64,000 nt of DNA, taken from assembly GCA_022695795.1 (NCBI GenBank), contig MU404077.1, positions 62,001 to 126,000 of the forward strand. Reading direction: 5' to 3'. How positions within the stretch are numbered: position 1 is the first letter of the stretch; each line of letters begins with the position of its first letter. The translations under genes were made by a program, and so were the position numbers. Source of the DNA: Biscogniauxia marginata (taxonomy: Eukaryota > Ascomycota > Sordariomycetes > Xylariales > Xylariaceae). This document shows, piece after piece, positions 10,182-21,327 of this stretch. The notes beneath the pieces were generated by a model. The model did no database searches, had not been told where the DNA came from, and was given only the letters and a program-made list of their open reading frames with translations.

Positions 10182-11855
10182 TCAATGTACGTCCGAGGTG
10201 AAGGCGTTGCTGAGGCCTAGCAGCGTCATACCGAGGAACGCGAACAGAATGCTCAAGTTCTGGTTGTGATTCAGGCTCAGGCTCTCGACGAATAGTTGCA
10301 GGGCGACGCTAGCCATGATGCCCGCCGTTACAGCGAACAAGCAGCCGTAAGCCACATCATCGGGCGTCATGTGCGTGTGCTGCGCGAGCTTAAAGTAGAG
10401 CACGGCGATGCCGGCGCCGAGTGGCTGGCTCAGACCGCCCAGGAAGAAGGACCAGAGGATGGCACGCGCGCGGCTGTTCAGCGCCATGTACAGCGGCAGT
10501 GCTAGAGAAAATCCCTCCGAGATGTTGTGTACGAAGAGCGCGAGGAAGACGTTAAAGCCGAGTGACGGGTTCGCGTGGTTCGTGGCGTACGTGATAAAAC
10601 CCTCGGGGAATTTGTGCAGGGCAATGGCCACAGACGTCTGGAGGCCAATCGACAGGAATGCGTTTTTGGCGACGTGGTGATGATGCTGCGCCTCGATATC
10701 CTCGGAATGGGCAGAATCACACTCGTGGTCCTGGTCCTGGTCCTGGTCCTGGTCGGGATCGCGCGAGTGCGCCCGGCTCCTCTGGTGCCTCGGACTTACT
10801 GGAGACATTGTATGATCGTCATCATCCTCTACCACCCTCTCTATACACGGCTCGGCAAAACCTGTAGTGGTTCGAAGCAAGGTGGGCACTCGGGGGGAAA
10901 TACCAGATCGACTGGTAAGATGCTTGAAACATTCTTGGCCACACGGGTCCGAATATCCGTAACAAGGTCCGGCCTCGTCACAGTTGGACTTGGTGTCCTT
11001 TACGAAGGACATGACCCTCTTTTGTACCTGAATCATCGAAGGTCTCCTTTCCGACGTTGCAGTCCAGCTGCGAGCGCCGTGAACATGGGCTGGGCTCTCG
11101 CTCCCAGCCGTGTCTGCTCTCTTGAGCTTATAGGTGCTCCGTTTGCGCGACGCAATGTCGCCAGGCAATAAAGGAGTCGATTCGGTAGCATGTCCGTTGT
11201 CGTCAGCATGTGGCTTCGAGCCTTCTGGATGTATAGAGACCGAGACCGATGTGTGGCGTCTATCGGTGCTTCGGGGGCGGGATGATTGCCTGCCGCTTGT
11301 GTGAGAGTGGATGTCGAGGGCATGCTCGTCGTGGCTGTGGTCACAGTCGACGACATGCGACGGTAGTAATTGATGAAATAGTCTCGAAAGTATTTGTATT
11401 CCAACGAAGCCACCGACAAAACAAGCCATGAGGATGAAGCCAGCCGACTGTTCCCCAAACCCACCCTTCTTAAGGTACTCTTTCGATTCGGGTAACATGT
11501 TGTACAGCGACATAAACAGCTAGACTTCTTGGTTAGAAGGCCCGGCACATGGCCAGCTGCAAGGGTCTCTCGCGATGATATTATGCAGGCTTACCATAAC
11601 GCCGAAGCTCAAGCTCAGCGAGCAGGCCAGGAAGGTATTGCTATCCTGGATGCGAAAGTTACGTTTACCAGGAAACAGGCGCACGACGACATCGACGCAT
11701 ATGATGGAGGCACCCAGAACACAAGCTGCGATGGCGCAAGTCAGCGAATCAGGCGTACAGTCGCAAAGCGCATGTGGTCGAGGTCACCCACCAATACCGC
11801 TTACAATGCACATGATCCACCCCCTCAGGTCGTTGTCCCTCTCCGTGGGCGCCAT
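10182..11855 (-). CDS. ZIP-family zinc transporter, vacuolar Zrt3-like
   Basis: Three exons, 11855-11792, 11725-11595 and 11519-10182, with introns of 66 and 75 nt, give 510 residues. Family role: Zrt3-type ZIP proteins export zinc from the vacuole to the cytosol. Seen: N-terminal MAPTERDNDLRGWIMCIVSG leading into TM1, TM2-3, a long His/Asp/Ser-rich cytosolic loop (DHSHDEHALDIHSH and a DQ repeat before the HHHH run), then the ZIP core with ALHKFPEGFITY and a HNISEGFSLALP pair, the His/Glu/Gly motifs of TM IV and V that bind metal, and three more TMs. The first donor is GTGGGT at 11791; a GTAAGC just upstream would break the frame, so it was rejected. The reading frame stays open for 86 codons before the ATG (see findings). 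The hexamer repeat at 10726-10754 encodes the Asp-Gln run. Confidence 0.9.
10726..10754. repeat. TGGTCC hexanucleotide repeat inside the zinc-transporter coding sequence
   Basis: Nearly five perfect copies of the hexamer; on the coding (minus) strand they read as repeated Asp-Gln in the cytosolic His-rich loop. In-frame hexamers can change copy number without a frameshift. Confidence 0.9.
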
Positions 11856-14353
11856 GATACCGTCTTGTGCCTGCAGTAGGCCGCCCACCGTCGCACTTCT
11901 TTTATTAACGAGCGACTTGTCTAGGAGAACATGAGGGGTTCGTTCGCGATCGTCGCTCGATGCGGAAGGGGGGAGTTTGGAATTTAAGTAGGATCTCGGG
12001 TTCGAAGGCGGACGGGCTAAGTTACGCTTTCGGGGAAAGACAAAGACAAGCCTCGATGATGCAGGGAAAAGCCAGAGGAATTGTAGACGATAACAAAATG
12101 GAACTCGGGATATTTAATATATTCAGGGTGGTTTTGCTTTCTTTTCTTTTCTTTCCTTCCGTGGATCAAGTTTTAACGACAGACGGGAAAGCTCTAGGTA
12201 TTGAATGAAGATAGGCTGCTGATGCTTAGTGGGCAGCTGAGGCGGATGGCGGCAGGGAATGGAATGGATTGTTTTATGGTGGATGGTGATTTGACGACTA
12301 ACTGCCTATGATGCTTGCCAAGAACATGCAGCTCCGGGTACCTTGACGGCCAGGCTTGACCGGAATAACTTGTAACGCCGGCCAGTACCTAGAAAATACC
12401 TTCACTTCGGTGGTTGATATGTGGAGTCGCAGAGTACACAGCGGTACCTGCCTACTAGACACATGGCCCTCAGGGTCCCCGCCATTGTTTGTCAGTCCCC
12501 GTCAATTCGCATTAGGTACGGGCTGAGGTCCTCTTCCAGTTCATGTTTGACAACACATTTGACGCAGCTTCGGTGGGAACTTATAGAAAATGGCCCCCAC
12601 GGTGCACTAGAGTCTAAAGATGAATTCTATGCTGCGATCTGAAACCTGCCACCTTTTTATGAACGTGCGCTTTTACGTTACTGCCAGCACGGTACATCAT
12701 ACCACTTTGGCATTGTTCAGAGGCTGAATTGGTCGCGAACCATGACAACCCTACCAACTCTTATATAAGCATCGTTATAACATCAGCTATTTAAGCGAAC
12801 AACAAATGATGCGAGTCGAGTCCTTCGACACTACCTGCTAGGTTCACCTTGCCAGCCTACCTCTTATATGTGGCATGAAATATCGACCTAATCTCGGTGA
12901 CTATGTAGTCATTGTCGGTGAGGTAGGGATCTGTTCACTGCGCCACTGCGGCCGTACGTATTGTAGTCACTGACTTGATCACGAGCAGTTTATTAATCAT
13001 CCTGTCTCAAGGCTGACTATCTTCACCTACTTATACGTGACACTTACACCTAGGTATCTACCTACACCTTCGAGCTGTATGGCTTGGATGGGCGGTGAGG
13101 CGGTGTGGAAAATACCACTACATAACGAATACCACCACGTCCAACGTTGTAGCCAACGGATACGCGACTACCTATCTCAGCCAAAGGTCCTTGAACTACC
13201 GTCGGCAAGGGCATGCCGCGGGTAGGGCTCATTAGGGCTCGTTATAAGCACTACCCCTGTCAGAAACAAGTCCAGACCGGTCAAGTAGGTAAGCTTACCT
13301 ACCCAGGTAGGATGACGCCCCTCTCTTTATTAGGGAGTCTTTATTATTTCGTACTTCTTCAGCCTACCCATCTTTTCTCCGCCTTCTTTTTCTTCTCTAT
13401 GTATTGCTTCTTATGTTGCCCTGTCTCTCTTTATTCTGTTTCGAGTGCTTGTGGCCGTTCGTATCTTGTCCTTCTAAGAAGCTCGAAGAAACGGATCCCC
13501 AACCATGGTACGATAACCAGGGACCAACGTGCTCTCATTTGCAGACTCCCATGTTATACTTGGGCCTATAGCCCAGGGTTGCTACCGTAGTTAGTGCTGA
13601 TTGGTCAATCCCCACTACCAAAGCATATGGGTCACATTCGCGAACCAGACATGCCACGCGAGAGGGATGCACCTGTCCAGCCGCCATTCCCGCTCCTTGG
13701 GCTTGGGCTTGGTTATTGCATATCGTGAAACTCGAGAGCCAATATGCTAAGTTATACAAGAGAGCTCAGGCTCCTTTTCTCCGGCACTTTGTCGCTGGGT
13801 CGACCGTGCTGGACGAGGACAATAAGAGCTATAGGTAGCTACACTAAAGATAGTTATACACGATAAGGTAAGCCCAGCTCTTCATGTTCTTTTGAAACAT
13901 TCCAAATGGACTTCAGCATCGCTGCCACGAAGCTTACAAAGCCATATGGGCAGAGGATCCGTAATTTAAACCTCTGCCTATCTTGACAACTCGATCGAGA
14001 CTCCGCATTGTTAATATGTCGGTCCGATCGTCTGGACCGCACCGGGATGACATATTTGCGACTAGGGGGGGGTGACAAGGTGCTCGGATAAGTAAAAGAC
14101 TATGGGTATCGCTCTGGGTTTTTGACAATCACCGCTTTCAAGCTCGATTTTCTTCCCTGAACAATGCTTTTGTCAGACTTCAACATGCCAAACCTTGTTG
14201 ACTAATGCAAATCGACGATGAACACTACCCTCAACTCATCGCCTCGATCAATGGTGGACGCAGATGTATTCTTCAAGTCATAAGCCTATACTCAAATCAA
14301 TATTAGTCCGACTTCTAGAATCTGCACAGGGTCCCGGCCGTGCCGACTCGGCC
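11856..14353. other. Gene-free 2.5 kb between zinc transporter and rhodopsin-domain gene
   Basis: Divergent promoter region. The first 258 bp upstream of the zinc-transporter ATG is open in frame. TACCTA/TAGGTA patches at about 13030-13070 and 13280-13310; a pyrimidine-rich stretch at 13320-13460 makes an accidental hydrophobic ORF that I do not accept. No gene recognised. Confidence 0.5.
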
Positions 14354-15652
14354 ATGGGAGACATCAACAACCACCGTGATCCTACCCTCATGCTCAATGT
14401 CTCCTCTTGGGCCTTAACCAGTCTGGCCATTGTGTTTCTGGGATTGCGACTCTGGTGTAGGCTTTTTCGACATAAGGGGCTCTGGTGGGATGACGGTCTC
14501 CTCATAGCCTCGTTGGTGAGTTGTCGCAAACCGCCTATTGATTTAGCTTGAGACGTTAGACAGTCACTAATCCCGGTTGAAAAGGTCGCTCTCATGGTCG
14601 CAAGCAGCTCCCACAGTGCCATGTTGGCAGCTGGGTACGGACGAGCCCCCTTCGCAAAGGGCCTGCCGGTCACCTTCCTCGAGATCGCATTCAGCAGCGC
14701 GGCCGTCTCGACTGCCTGGAGCAAAACGGCCTTCGCCATAACGCTTCTGAGTATCGCGAAAACCCGGACAATGAAGGTATTCCTGTGGACGTCAATTCTT
14801 AGCCTCAATGTTATCTGCTACCTGTTTGCTGTTGGTTTCTGGTCTAAGACTTGCGAGTCGGCTGGCAGCGAGGGGTTTGCAAGCGCCGTTCTTCCTGGCC
14901 CTTGTTGGTCGGCTTTCTCGTTTGTGCTTGTTATGTACATACAGGCTGGTGGGTGTCCCGAGAGTCCCTGTCGACTAGAATTATGCTAATGATGATAAAC
15001 GCCGGCAGCCTTCTCAGCGGCTATGGATCTCGCCCTCGCGTTCATCCCTTGGCCCATCATTTGGAGGACCCAGCTTCAGATGCAAGAAAAGATAGGCCTG
15101 TGCATATCAATGAGCCTTGGGGTACAGTAAGTGATTCCCTTTGAGTCAGACGGTGGAGTGTATAACCTGCTCGCTGTACAAGTACTAACATAATCGCATC
15201 GTGTAGGGCTTGTATCGCTGTCATACTCCGTGTGCTCTTCGTGGAGCAATTACGAACTCACAGTGCTGATATGACCTGTAAGTTGGCCATAATAACTAAT
15301 CTGTCTTCCAGAAGAAAACTATGTTGCTAATGGTTTTCCTATAGGGTACACGGGCAAGATCTGTGTCACGAACATAGCAGAGCCATGTGCGACGATTGTC
15401 GCTCAATCGATTCCCGTATTTCGAACACTGTTCCAGGGAGGAAGGACGGACGAGCGCATTACGACGGGCACGACGGCAGAGCCACCCGGGTCGTCACAAG
15501 TACCACGATCGAGTAATCAGTCGGGGGAAGACCCGTTCGGGTTTATCAACGAGGACGGGGCGGATATACATCTCCGCCTAATTAAACGTCCAGACGGTCG
15601 TATCGTGCTGGCTAACGATGGCGAACCTCAAATAGAAAGACATGCCTCTTAG
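14354..15652 (+). CDS. Fungal rhodopsin-domain (PTH11-like) seven-helix membrane protein
   Basis: Five exons, 14354-14515, 14585-14948, 15009-15126, 15207-15277 and 15345-15652, give 340 residues; introns are 69, 60, 80 and 67 nt. Seen: an extracellular N-terminus, TM1 ending LGLRLWCRLFRHKGLWWDD (the R-x-x-x-R...WWDD pattern typical of the family), then helices including LGV- and MDLALAFIPWPIIW segments, and AEPCATIVAQSIPVFR, followed by a soluble C-terminus of about 80 residues. Fungal rhodopsin-domain proteins are expanded in plant-associated Sordariomycetes and include the appressorium receptor Pth11; most have no known ligand. There is no CFEM domain here. Exons 2-4 were joined by frame and consensus (donors GTGGGT, GTAAGT, GTAAGT). 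The neighbour NUC1 is co-directional 985 bp away and functionally unrelated. Confidence 0.85.
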
Positions 15653-16637
15653 CATGCGGTTTACTTTTAAGCTATTGCATATAGTAACGATATCCCAGGA
15701 ATTACGATACGTAATGACAACTTTGTTTTCTTCACTTCAAGTACAGTACAGTACATTAGTTGATAATCAATACTGGAATAATAAGTCGTACGTATACTAT
15801 GTAAGAAGAAGCTACACACATAGCTATCTAACATAATGCTTATTATGAGTTGGGAGGTTACGATGAGCAAGTATATGCTGCGTACCTATGAATAAGTGGT
15901 ATCTTCACATGGCATAAATAGAGAGAAAAACCATGTGACTTAGAACATGTGGTATATGGCACTAGACAGGGTGAGCTCAAAGTACGTCATATATATTAAG
16001 GCTAGCAATCTCAGGCGCATACCTATTATTGAAAATATCACGGGATCTATATATAGGTACCTACCTCATACTAAGACAGAAACTGAGCCCCTTACATAAG
16101 GTAGGTTACCTGCCTACATACATGATAAAAATACAGTGACAGCTGCTAGCACACGTCCGCCAATTACAGACAGATGGAACTACTAAATTGGAAAACACCA
16201 ATGATAACCCCTGTCGACGTTTGCATGCACCACAGTTGGGGCCGTACCTTGCAGATTGTAGCTTAGCGTGCCCCCCCCCCTACTACCCCATCTAAAATCC
16301 ACAGCCCTGTCCTCGAGGCTGAAGTCTCAGAAAATTTCCACCGTTTGAAGATGTGAGACAATCTACCACACCCACCATCTCAACCAAATCTACACACCAC
16401 CACGAGGGCGAACCCCCCGCACCGCCCTGCATGCCTCGTGAGCCGCATCGTCTCTCGTACTCCCCCTGCGCCTGACTGCATACCTCACTCACTTAATTGT
16501 CCTCCTGTCCCTCGTCTTTCGTCCGACGGACCTTTTCTTCCTACTCACCCCGCCTGTTCCTGCGCCTGTTCTGGGGATATAAAAAGCCAACCCGCAGCGA
16601 CGCAGCCGGCCTCTTGAAGAGGTGGATCTAGCCCACC
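15653..16637. other. Intergenic region upstream of NUC1
   Basis: No gene. AT-rich first half with short TAGGTA/TACCTA patches at about 16055-16120; the last 300 bp becomes GC- and pyrimidine-rich and ends in a TATA-containing promoter for NUC1. Confidence 0.5.
16578..16585 (+). promoter_or_regulatory. Putative TATA box of NUC1
   Basis: TATAAAAA lies 60 bp upstream of the NUC1 ATG after a pyrimidine-rich stretch. Position and sequence fit a core promoter with a very short 5-prime leader; no transcript data. Confidence 0.5.
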
Positions 16638-17738
16638 ATGTCCAAAAGCACACTTGCAATCATAGCCGCGGCGAGCGCAGGAGCCGGAGCCGCCGTCACA
16701 GCAGCAATGTACTCGTTACGATCGCAAACGCCGCCCGAGCACAAGCTCGACAGGACTATATCTACAACCACCACCACCGCTACTACCGGGAGCTCGACAG
16801 CGCCCATACCCATACCCTCGAAGCAGATATTTACGCCCCCGAACCAGCAACAAACTGGCCTCTCGACCTCGGCCCCCGCCGCCGTGGGCTTGAAGCCCTC
16901 ACCCGTCGACCCCGCGGGTCTCTTCGAATACGGCTTCCCAGGCCCCGTATCCGACATCGCGACGCGGCAGGCCCTCATATCCTCGTTCGACCGGCGCACG
17001 CGCAACCCGCACTGGGTGGTCGAGCACATAACGGCGGCGTCGCTGGCGCTGCGCGACGGGGACCGGAAGCACAGCGTCTTCCTCGAGGACGAGGCCGTGC
17101 CGGCGCAGTTCCGGGCCAAGCTCAAGGACTACTTCCGCTCGGGCTACGACCGGGGCCACCAGGTGCCCGCCGCCGACGCGCGCTGGGCGCAGGGCGCCAT
17201 GGACGAGACCTTCTACCTGACCAACATGTGCCCGCAGGTCGGCGAGGGCTTCAACCGGGACTACTGGGCGCACGTCGAGGACTTTTGCCGGCGGCTGACG
17301 ACGCGGTACCCGAGCGTGCGCATCGTCACGGGCCCCCTGTACCTGCCCAAGCGCGACCCGGCCGACAACAAGTGGTACGTCCGGTACGAGGTGATCGGCA
17401 ACCCGCCGTCGGTCGCGGTGCCGACGCACTTCTACAAGGTCATCTTCGCCGAGGACGGCTCCTCGGCGACGGGCGGCGACGTGGCCATCGGCGCCTTCGT
17501 CCTGCCCAACGCCCCCATCCCCAACGAGAAGCCCCTCGCCGACTTCGAGGTCCCGATCGAGGCCGTCGAGCGCGCCAGCGGCCTCGAGTTCGCCGCCAAG
17601 CTCCCGCCGCAGCGCCGGAGGCGCCTCTGCGCCGACACCCCGTGCGCGCTCGTCATTCGCGAGTACGCCGACCGACAGAAGGCGTTTGCGAAACCCGGGT
17701 CTGGGTCTGGGTCTGGGTCGAGCCCTAAGGGGAGATGA
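16638..17738 (+). CDS. NUC1: Mitochondrial DNA/RNA non-specific nuclease Nuc1 (EndoG homologue)
   Basis: A single exon encodes 366 residues; the ATG has a strong CCACC context. Nuc1 is a Mg-dependent beta-beta-alpha-metal nuclease of the mitochondrial inner membrane that degrades DNA and RNA and takes part in fungal programmed death. Seen: a hydrophobic Ala-rich N-terminus (about 5-24) that can act as import/anchor signal, a Thr/Pro-rich linker to about residue 90, EYGFPGP, and the active site DRGHQVPAAD with DRGH at 171-174 (His174 general base), then TNMCPQVGEGFNRDYW with Asn207 as the expected metal ligand, and TGPLYLPKRD. All key residues are present. The C-terminus ends in a Gly-Ser repeat coded by a GGGTCT hexamer. 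The coding sequence is markedly GC-rich at third codon positions. Confidence 0.95.
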   Translation: MSKSTLAIIAAASAGAGAAVTAAMYSLRSQTPPEHKLDRTISTTTTTATTGSSTAPIPIPSKQIFTPPNQQQTGLSTSAPAAVGLKPSPVDPAGLFEYGFPGPVSDIATRQALISSFDRRTRNPHWVVEHITAASLALRDGDRKHSVFLEDEAVPAQFRAKLKDYFRSGYDRGHQVPAADARWAQGAMDETFYLTNMCPQVGEGFNRDYWAHVEDFCRRLTTRYPSVRIVTGPLYLPKRDPADNKWYVRYEVIGNPPSVAVPTHFYKVIFAEDGSSATGGDVAIGAFVLPNAPIPNEKPLADFEVPIEAVERASGLEFAAKLPPQRRRRLCADTPCALVIREYADRQKAFAKPGSGSGSGSSPKGR

Positions 17739-19239
17739 TATGATTAATATATCGGGAATTTTCTTTTTATATCGGCATAGCGTTTACTTTAAGCGGGTGG
17801 CGGGTGGGCGCGTGGGGTGAAGTAGGGATGAACGGAGAGGTGGAAAGAGAGATAGGGGGGACGTGGAGGAATGGAGGATAAGCTACGAAGGGGGAGAGGG
17901 GGGAAGGGATGATGATATTGAATTCGTCGTTATTCAGAGGTTTTAAGGTAAATTCTTCTTTACTTGAAATCCTTACCTCGCCTCGCCTTCCCTTTCCCCT
18001 TTCCCTTTCCATACCTTCACCTTGCTTACCTAACCTAGGGTCTAGCATCTAGGCTAGGTAGGTAGGCTTACTTGAACTTAATCCTGTATTTATATTTCTT
18101 GGTTTTGACGTCAATCGACTGATATTTTTTGTTTTTATGTAGTATGTAGTATATATATATATATATTGGTACATATACCTACCTACCTATCTACCTATCT
18201 ACTTACCTATCTTGGAATGAAGATGAGAGATTAAACCGAGATGAGACGAAATTGGCATTATGGTTACGTCTACATATTTAACCGTAACATGTTGATTGTT
18301 TGTCTTGTACTAAGAGCACGTATTGGGATCTCTAATCCAGTATATCTAACTCGAGTGCTTCATCTCCTTCACAAGTGAACATGCTTCGCATACCAAATGG
18401 ATAGAAAGCACAAAGCCACTTGTTACGCCAAAAAATGGTTTCTTTAAAATTTCAATGGAACCATTTATGTAAAAACGTGAGGGTTCTTAACTACCTCGCT
18501 CCCCCCACCCCCTTTTCTTTTTATAGTTTAGAGAATATTCCGTCCCTTCTAATAAACCATCGTAACGCCTTTGAAACGCCGATCTCGTGGCATCATGGTT
18601 CTCCTCGGCTTCTAGTAAGTTTTTTTCTTTGCTTATTCTACATAAAAAGCGCCCCTGTTATTACACGTAGCATGTTGCCGTATCTCACTCAATAGGAGTT
18701 CTGGCACCAGCTGTTCACGCCACTGTATCTTTCTTTCTCTCATCCCCGATCACATGGTTGATTACTCGCCTAGAGCAGAGAAACCCCCTCCCCCCAGTAG
18801 CGACATATAATTCCTAGGCCGTGGGTAGTAAGTATACTTATCTTCATAAGTTTCCCAATGGACACAAATCTAGGTAACCCACGTCGTTCGCCGTTGTTGC
18901 CCACTCTGGTTCAGGCGTTGGAAACCAGGACTCGTGTGCGTTCATTCCCATCATAACTGAGCCTCTAGCTTTCATACTCTATCGGCAACGGATTTCCCTG
19001 ATTATATCACACCATGCAGCTTACTGGATGGCTTTTCATTCTTAGGCCGCGCGTGTAGCCTCTCGTAGAAGTGGATTGAATTCTAGTGAGCCACCTGAGG
19101 GCATCTAGATAGATGTTGCAAATCATAGCACAGGTTGCTACGTATTATCCAGGTTGGGGCCCGTACGAGTCCTGAGTTGCTAGTGTTTGTATTACTCCTG
19201 TGGATATATAGGGTAGAAGTGGTCGGGATCCGAAAGGCT
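17739..19239. other. Convergent intergenic region, NUC1 and PFS2 trailers
   Basis: No supportable gene. Just after NUC1 comes a G/A-rich segment (about 17790-17930) followed by a C/T-rich one (about 17970-18010), then a TA repeat and a TACC-rich array at 18149-18211. Remainder is AT-rich without features. Confidence 0.5.
18149..18211. repeat. (TA)n microsatellite followed by TACC/TATC array
   Basis: About nine TA units, a short spacer, then degenerate tetramers of TACC and TATC. The array is an extended instance of the TACCTA motif found through the window. Confidence 0.85.
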
Positions 19240-21327
19240 CTACCGCACTCGGGTGTAGTTTCCCTTCTTCTGTTCCATTCGTAGACTTTCTTCTTGGCTA
19301 GGAAGCGGTGCTCTCCTACGCGCAGCGCTATCATTGTTAGAAGACATGTCTCCAGGTATGGGGATAGGTGGTGGCGGGAAACCATGAGGTACGGTGAAAT
19401 TCGGTGGTGGTATGAATCCTGGGGGCATCATCCCTGGAGGAGGTGGAGGTGGTAGACCGGCTTTCTGCATCATTTCCGCAATCTTGGCGAAGTCGGCCGG
19501 GTTATTGGGGTCTAAGCCTGGCAGCGGCGGCGGCGGCGCAGCACCATTAGCACCTGGCATCGGGAACGGCAAAGGAGGCGGGGCTGCGGCTGATCCGGCA
19601 CCGACGCCAGGAATCTGGGGCGGTGGAGGAGGTACGCCATTAGCTGGCAGGGAGAGACCAGGTAACCCAGGAAGACCAGGAAAGCCAGATGCAGCTTGTC
19701 TGAGCGGCATCTTCTGATCAACCAGACCTTCCATTTCATCCTCAAGCTCCTGCTCCTCCTCTTCTTGCCGTTGGCGACGACCACCACGCCGATCCCAAGT
19801 TCCTTGTGCTTCAGCAGCCGCCTCACCGATATGGTATCTATCTTGGAAGACGTCCGTTTCACCCGGACGGGCTCGCGACCAAAACCTCGTGATTCGATCG
19901 TTCGAGCCAGAGGCCAAGATATGACCAAGGGGATGCCAATCCAGCGACCAGATAGCAAAATCGTGGGCGAATGGAACTTTGTGCGCCGGATAAATACTCT
20001 GTGCAGGCGCTGTCTGCGGATCAGGGTTTTCGTACACGGCCGTGCTGATAGCTTGGCCTGCTGGTGTGTTGGGCTCGTCTAGAAGATAGTGGAATAGGGA
20101 GCCGTCATTGCCCCCAGTACTCAAAAGGTTTGAGTGGATGGGATGCCAGGTAAGCGTTGAAATATCCTTTTCGTGGCCCTTGATAAGGCATATATCTCTC
20201 ATCATCCGCAAATCGAATATTCTAGCCGTTTGGTCTCGCGCTGAAGTGGCCAGGCAATTTCCCGTAACACGCTCGAATAATGTCTTAGTAATATTGTTCT
20301 TGTGGCCGTGGAGCGTGGTAAGACAGCGTTGCGTTCTCGGGTCCCAGAGCTTGACTAAATGATCCTTCGACCCCGAGACGATCAATCCTTTCGACGGATG
20401 CCAATCACAGCTTTTGGCATCCCATCCATGGCCTTGTAGTGTCGACTCGGCGACACCGCCAGCAAAATCGAAGATCTTAAGGGTTGAGTCATCGGAGGCC
20501 GTTACGAACTTGGAATCGTTGGGGCTGAAGGCGATGTCTCTTATGGGGTCATGATGGCCCTGTATCACCTGGACGTTATTAAAGTTGGGCTGCCAGTATT
20601 TAATGATGCCATCGTGATCAGCCGATAGTAGCCAGTCATCGCTATGAGAATAGGCCAAAGCCCGAATGGCTACGTCATGGGCCTGCATTATGGTCTCGAA
20701 GTTGAAGCCAGTGCCATTCCACAAGGTAAACTCGCCACTGCTCGATGCTGTTAATAATCTTCGGCCCTCTGGTGTCCAACGGACCACGTTGACCGGGTGC
20801 TTGATCTTGTTAAGTGACGAATGAAGATGTTTTGTAGGCACCGTGTCGGCAGGGTTTGTCACCCTTGCCAGCGGGGGAAGCATCTGTGTTGCGTTCAGTA
20901 TCACCAGGGCGTAGATCAAGATAATATATTGCTTTACTCACGTCGACAATGTAGCTAGCGCTAGGGCGCTCAACTTCACCCTTGAAAGTGCCCCTGATAC
21001 GTGGATGGCGGTTGCGCATCCAGTGGGCCATAGTCGAGCCATAGTCAGTGACGGGTCCTATATACACACAGTAGGTCAGCGATTGAGTGGCAGTAGTGCA
21101 GGTAGCCTTGCGCCGAGGGTCTCATCTTGTTGCGAGATGACTTGTTGTATGGATTGAGGCGTGGAAAGTTCAACAATGAGTTTCAAGATGGCGATTGACA
21201 TGGCGATTGACACGGCGATTGACACGGCAGTAGGAGGAATGGGATACTCACGACGGCCTCTAGCTCTCACAAAACCGCCATCATGTCCTCCACCACCGCC
21301 GTGGTCCCCCCGTGAATCGTAAGCCAT
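19240..21327 (-). CDS. PFS2: Polyadenylation factor subunit Pfs2 (WD40, WDR33 homologue)
   Basis: Three exons, 21327-21252, 21057-20942 and 20883-19240, with introns of 194 and 58 nt, give 611 residues. Pfs2 is the WD40 scaffold of the cleavage and polyadenylation factor; its metazoan homologue WDR33 contacts AAUAAA. Seen: a Gly-rich N-terminus, then the conserved block [20 protein letters not shown] split over exon 1-2, [20 protein letters not shown], seven WD repeats up to about residue 400 (for example [47 protein letters not shown]), and a Pro/Gly-rich tail of about 190 residues with runs of four to six prolines. Long proline-rich tails are usual in filamentous fungi and absent from yeast Pfs2. 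Intron 1 carries a 12-bp tandem repeat. Divergent from the DGAT1-like gene. Confidence 0.95.
21188..21228. repeat. 12-bp tandem repeat in PFS2 intron 1
   Basis: Three copies of ATGGCGATTGAC (third copy starts AC) plus a partial fourth, within the 194-nt first intron of PFS2. Confidence 0.85.

Noticed and set aside
10575..11171. 198-codon plus-strand ORF inside the zinc-transporter gene
   Set aside because: Antisense frame over the low-complexity loop; no recognisable features.
11520..11594. Intron 2 of the zinc transporter read through as a 171-codon ORF
   Set aside because: The read-through frame leaves the ZIP frame; splicing joins FGVM to LFMSLYNM with consensus ends.
13213..13590. 125-codon hydrophobic ORF on the plus strand
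   Set aside because: Arises from a C/T-rich tract rich in Phe, Ser and Leu codons; no family, no start context, no codon bias.
16622..17728. 368-codon ORF overlapping NUC1 in another frame
   Set aside because: Arg/Ala/Pro-rich shadow of a very GC-rich gene; NUC1 frame has all catalytic motifs.
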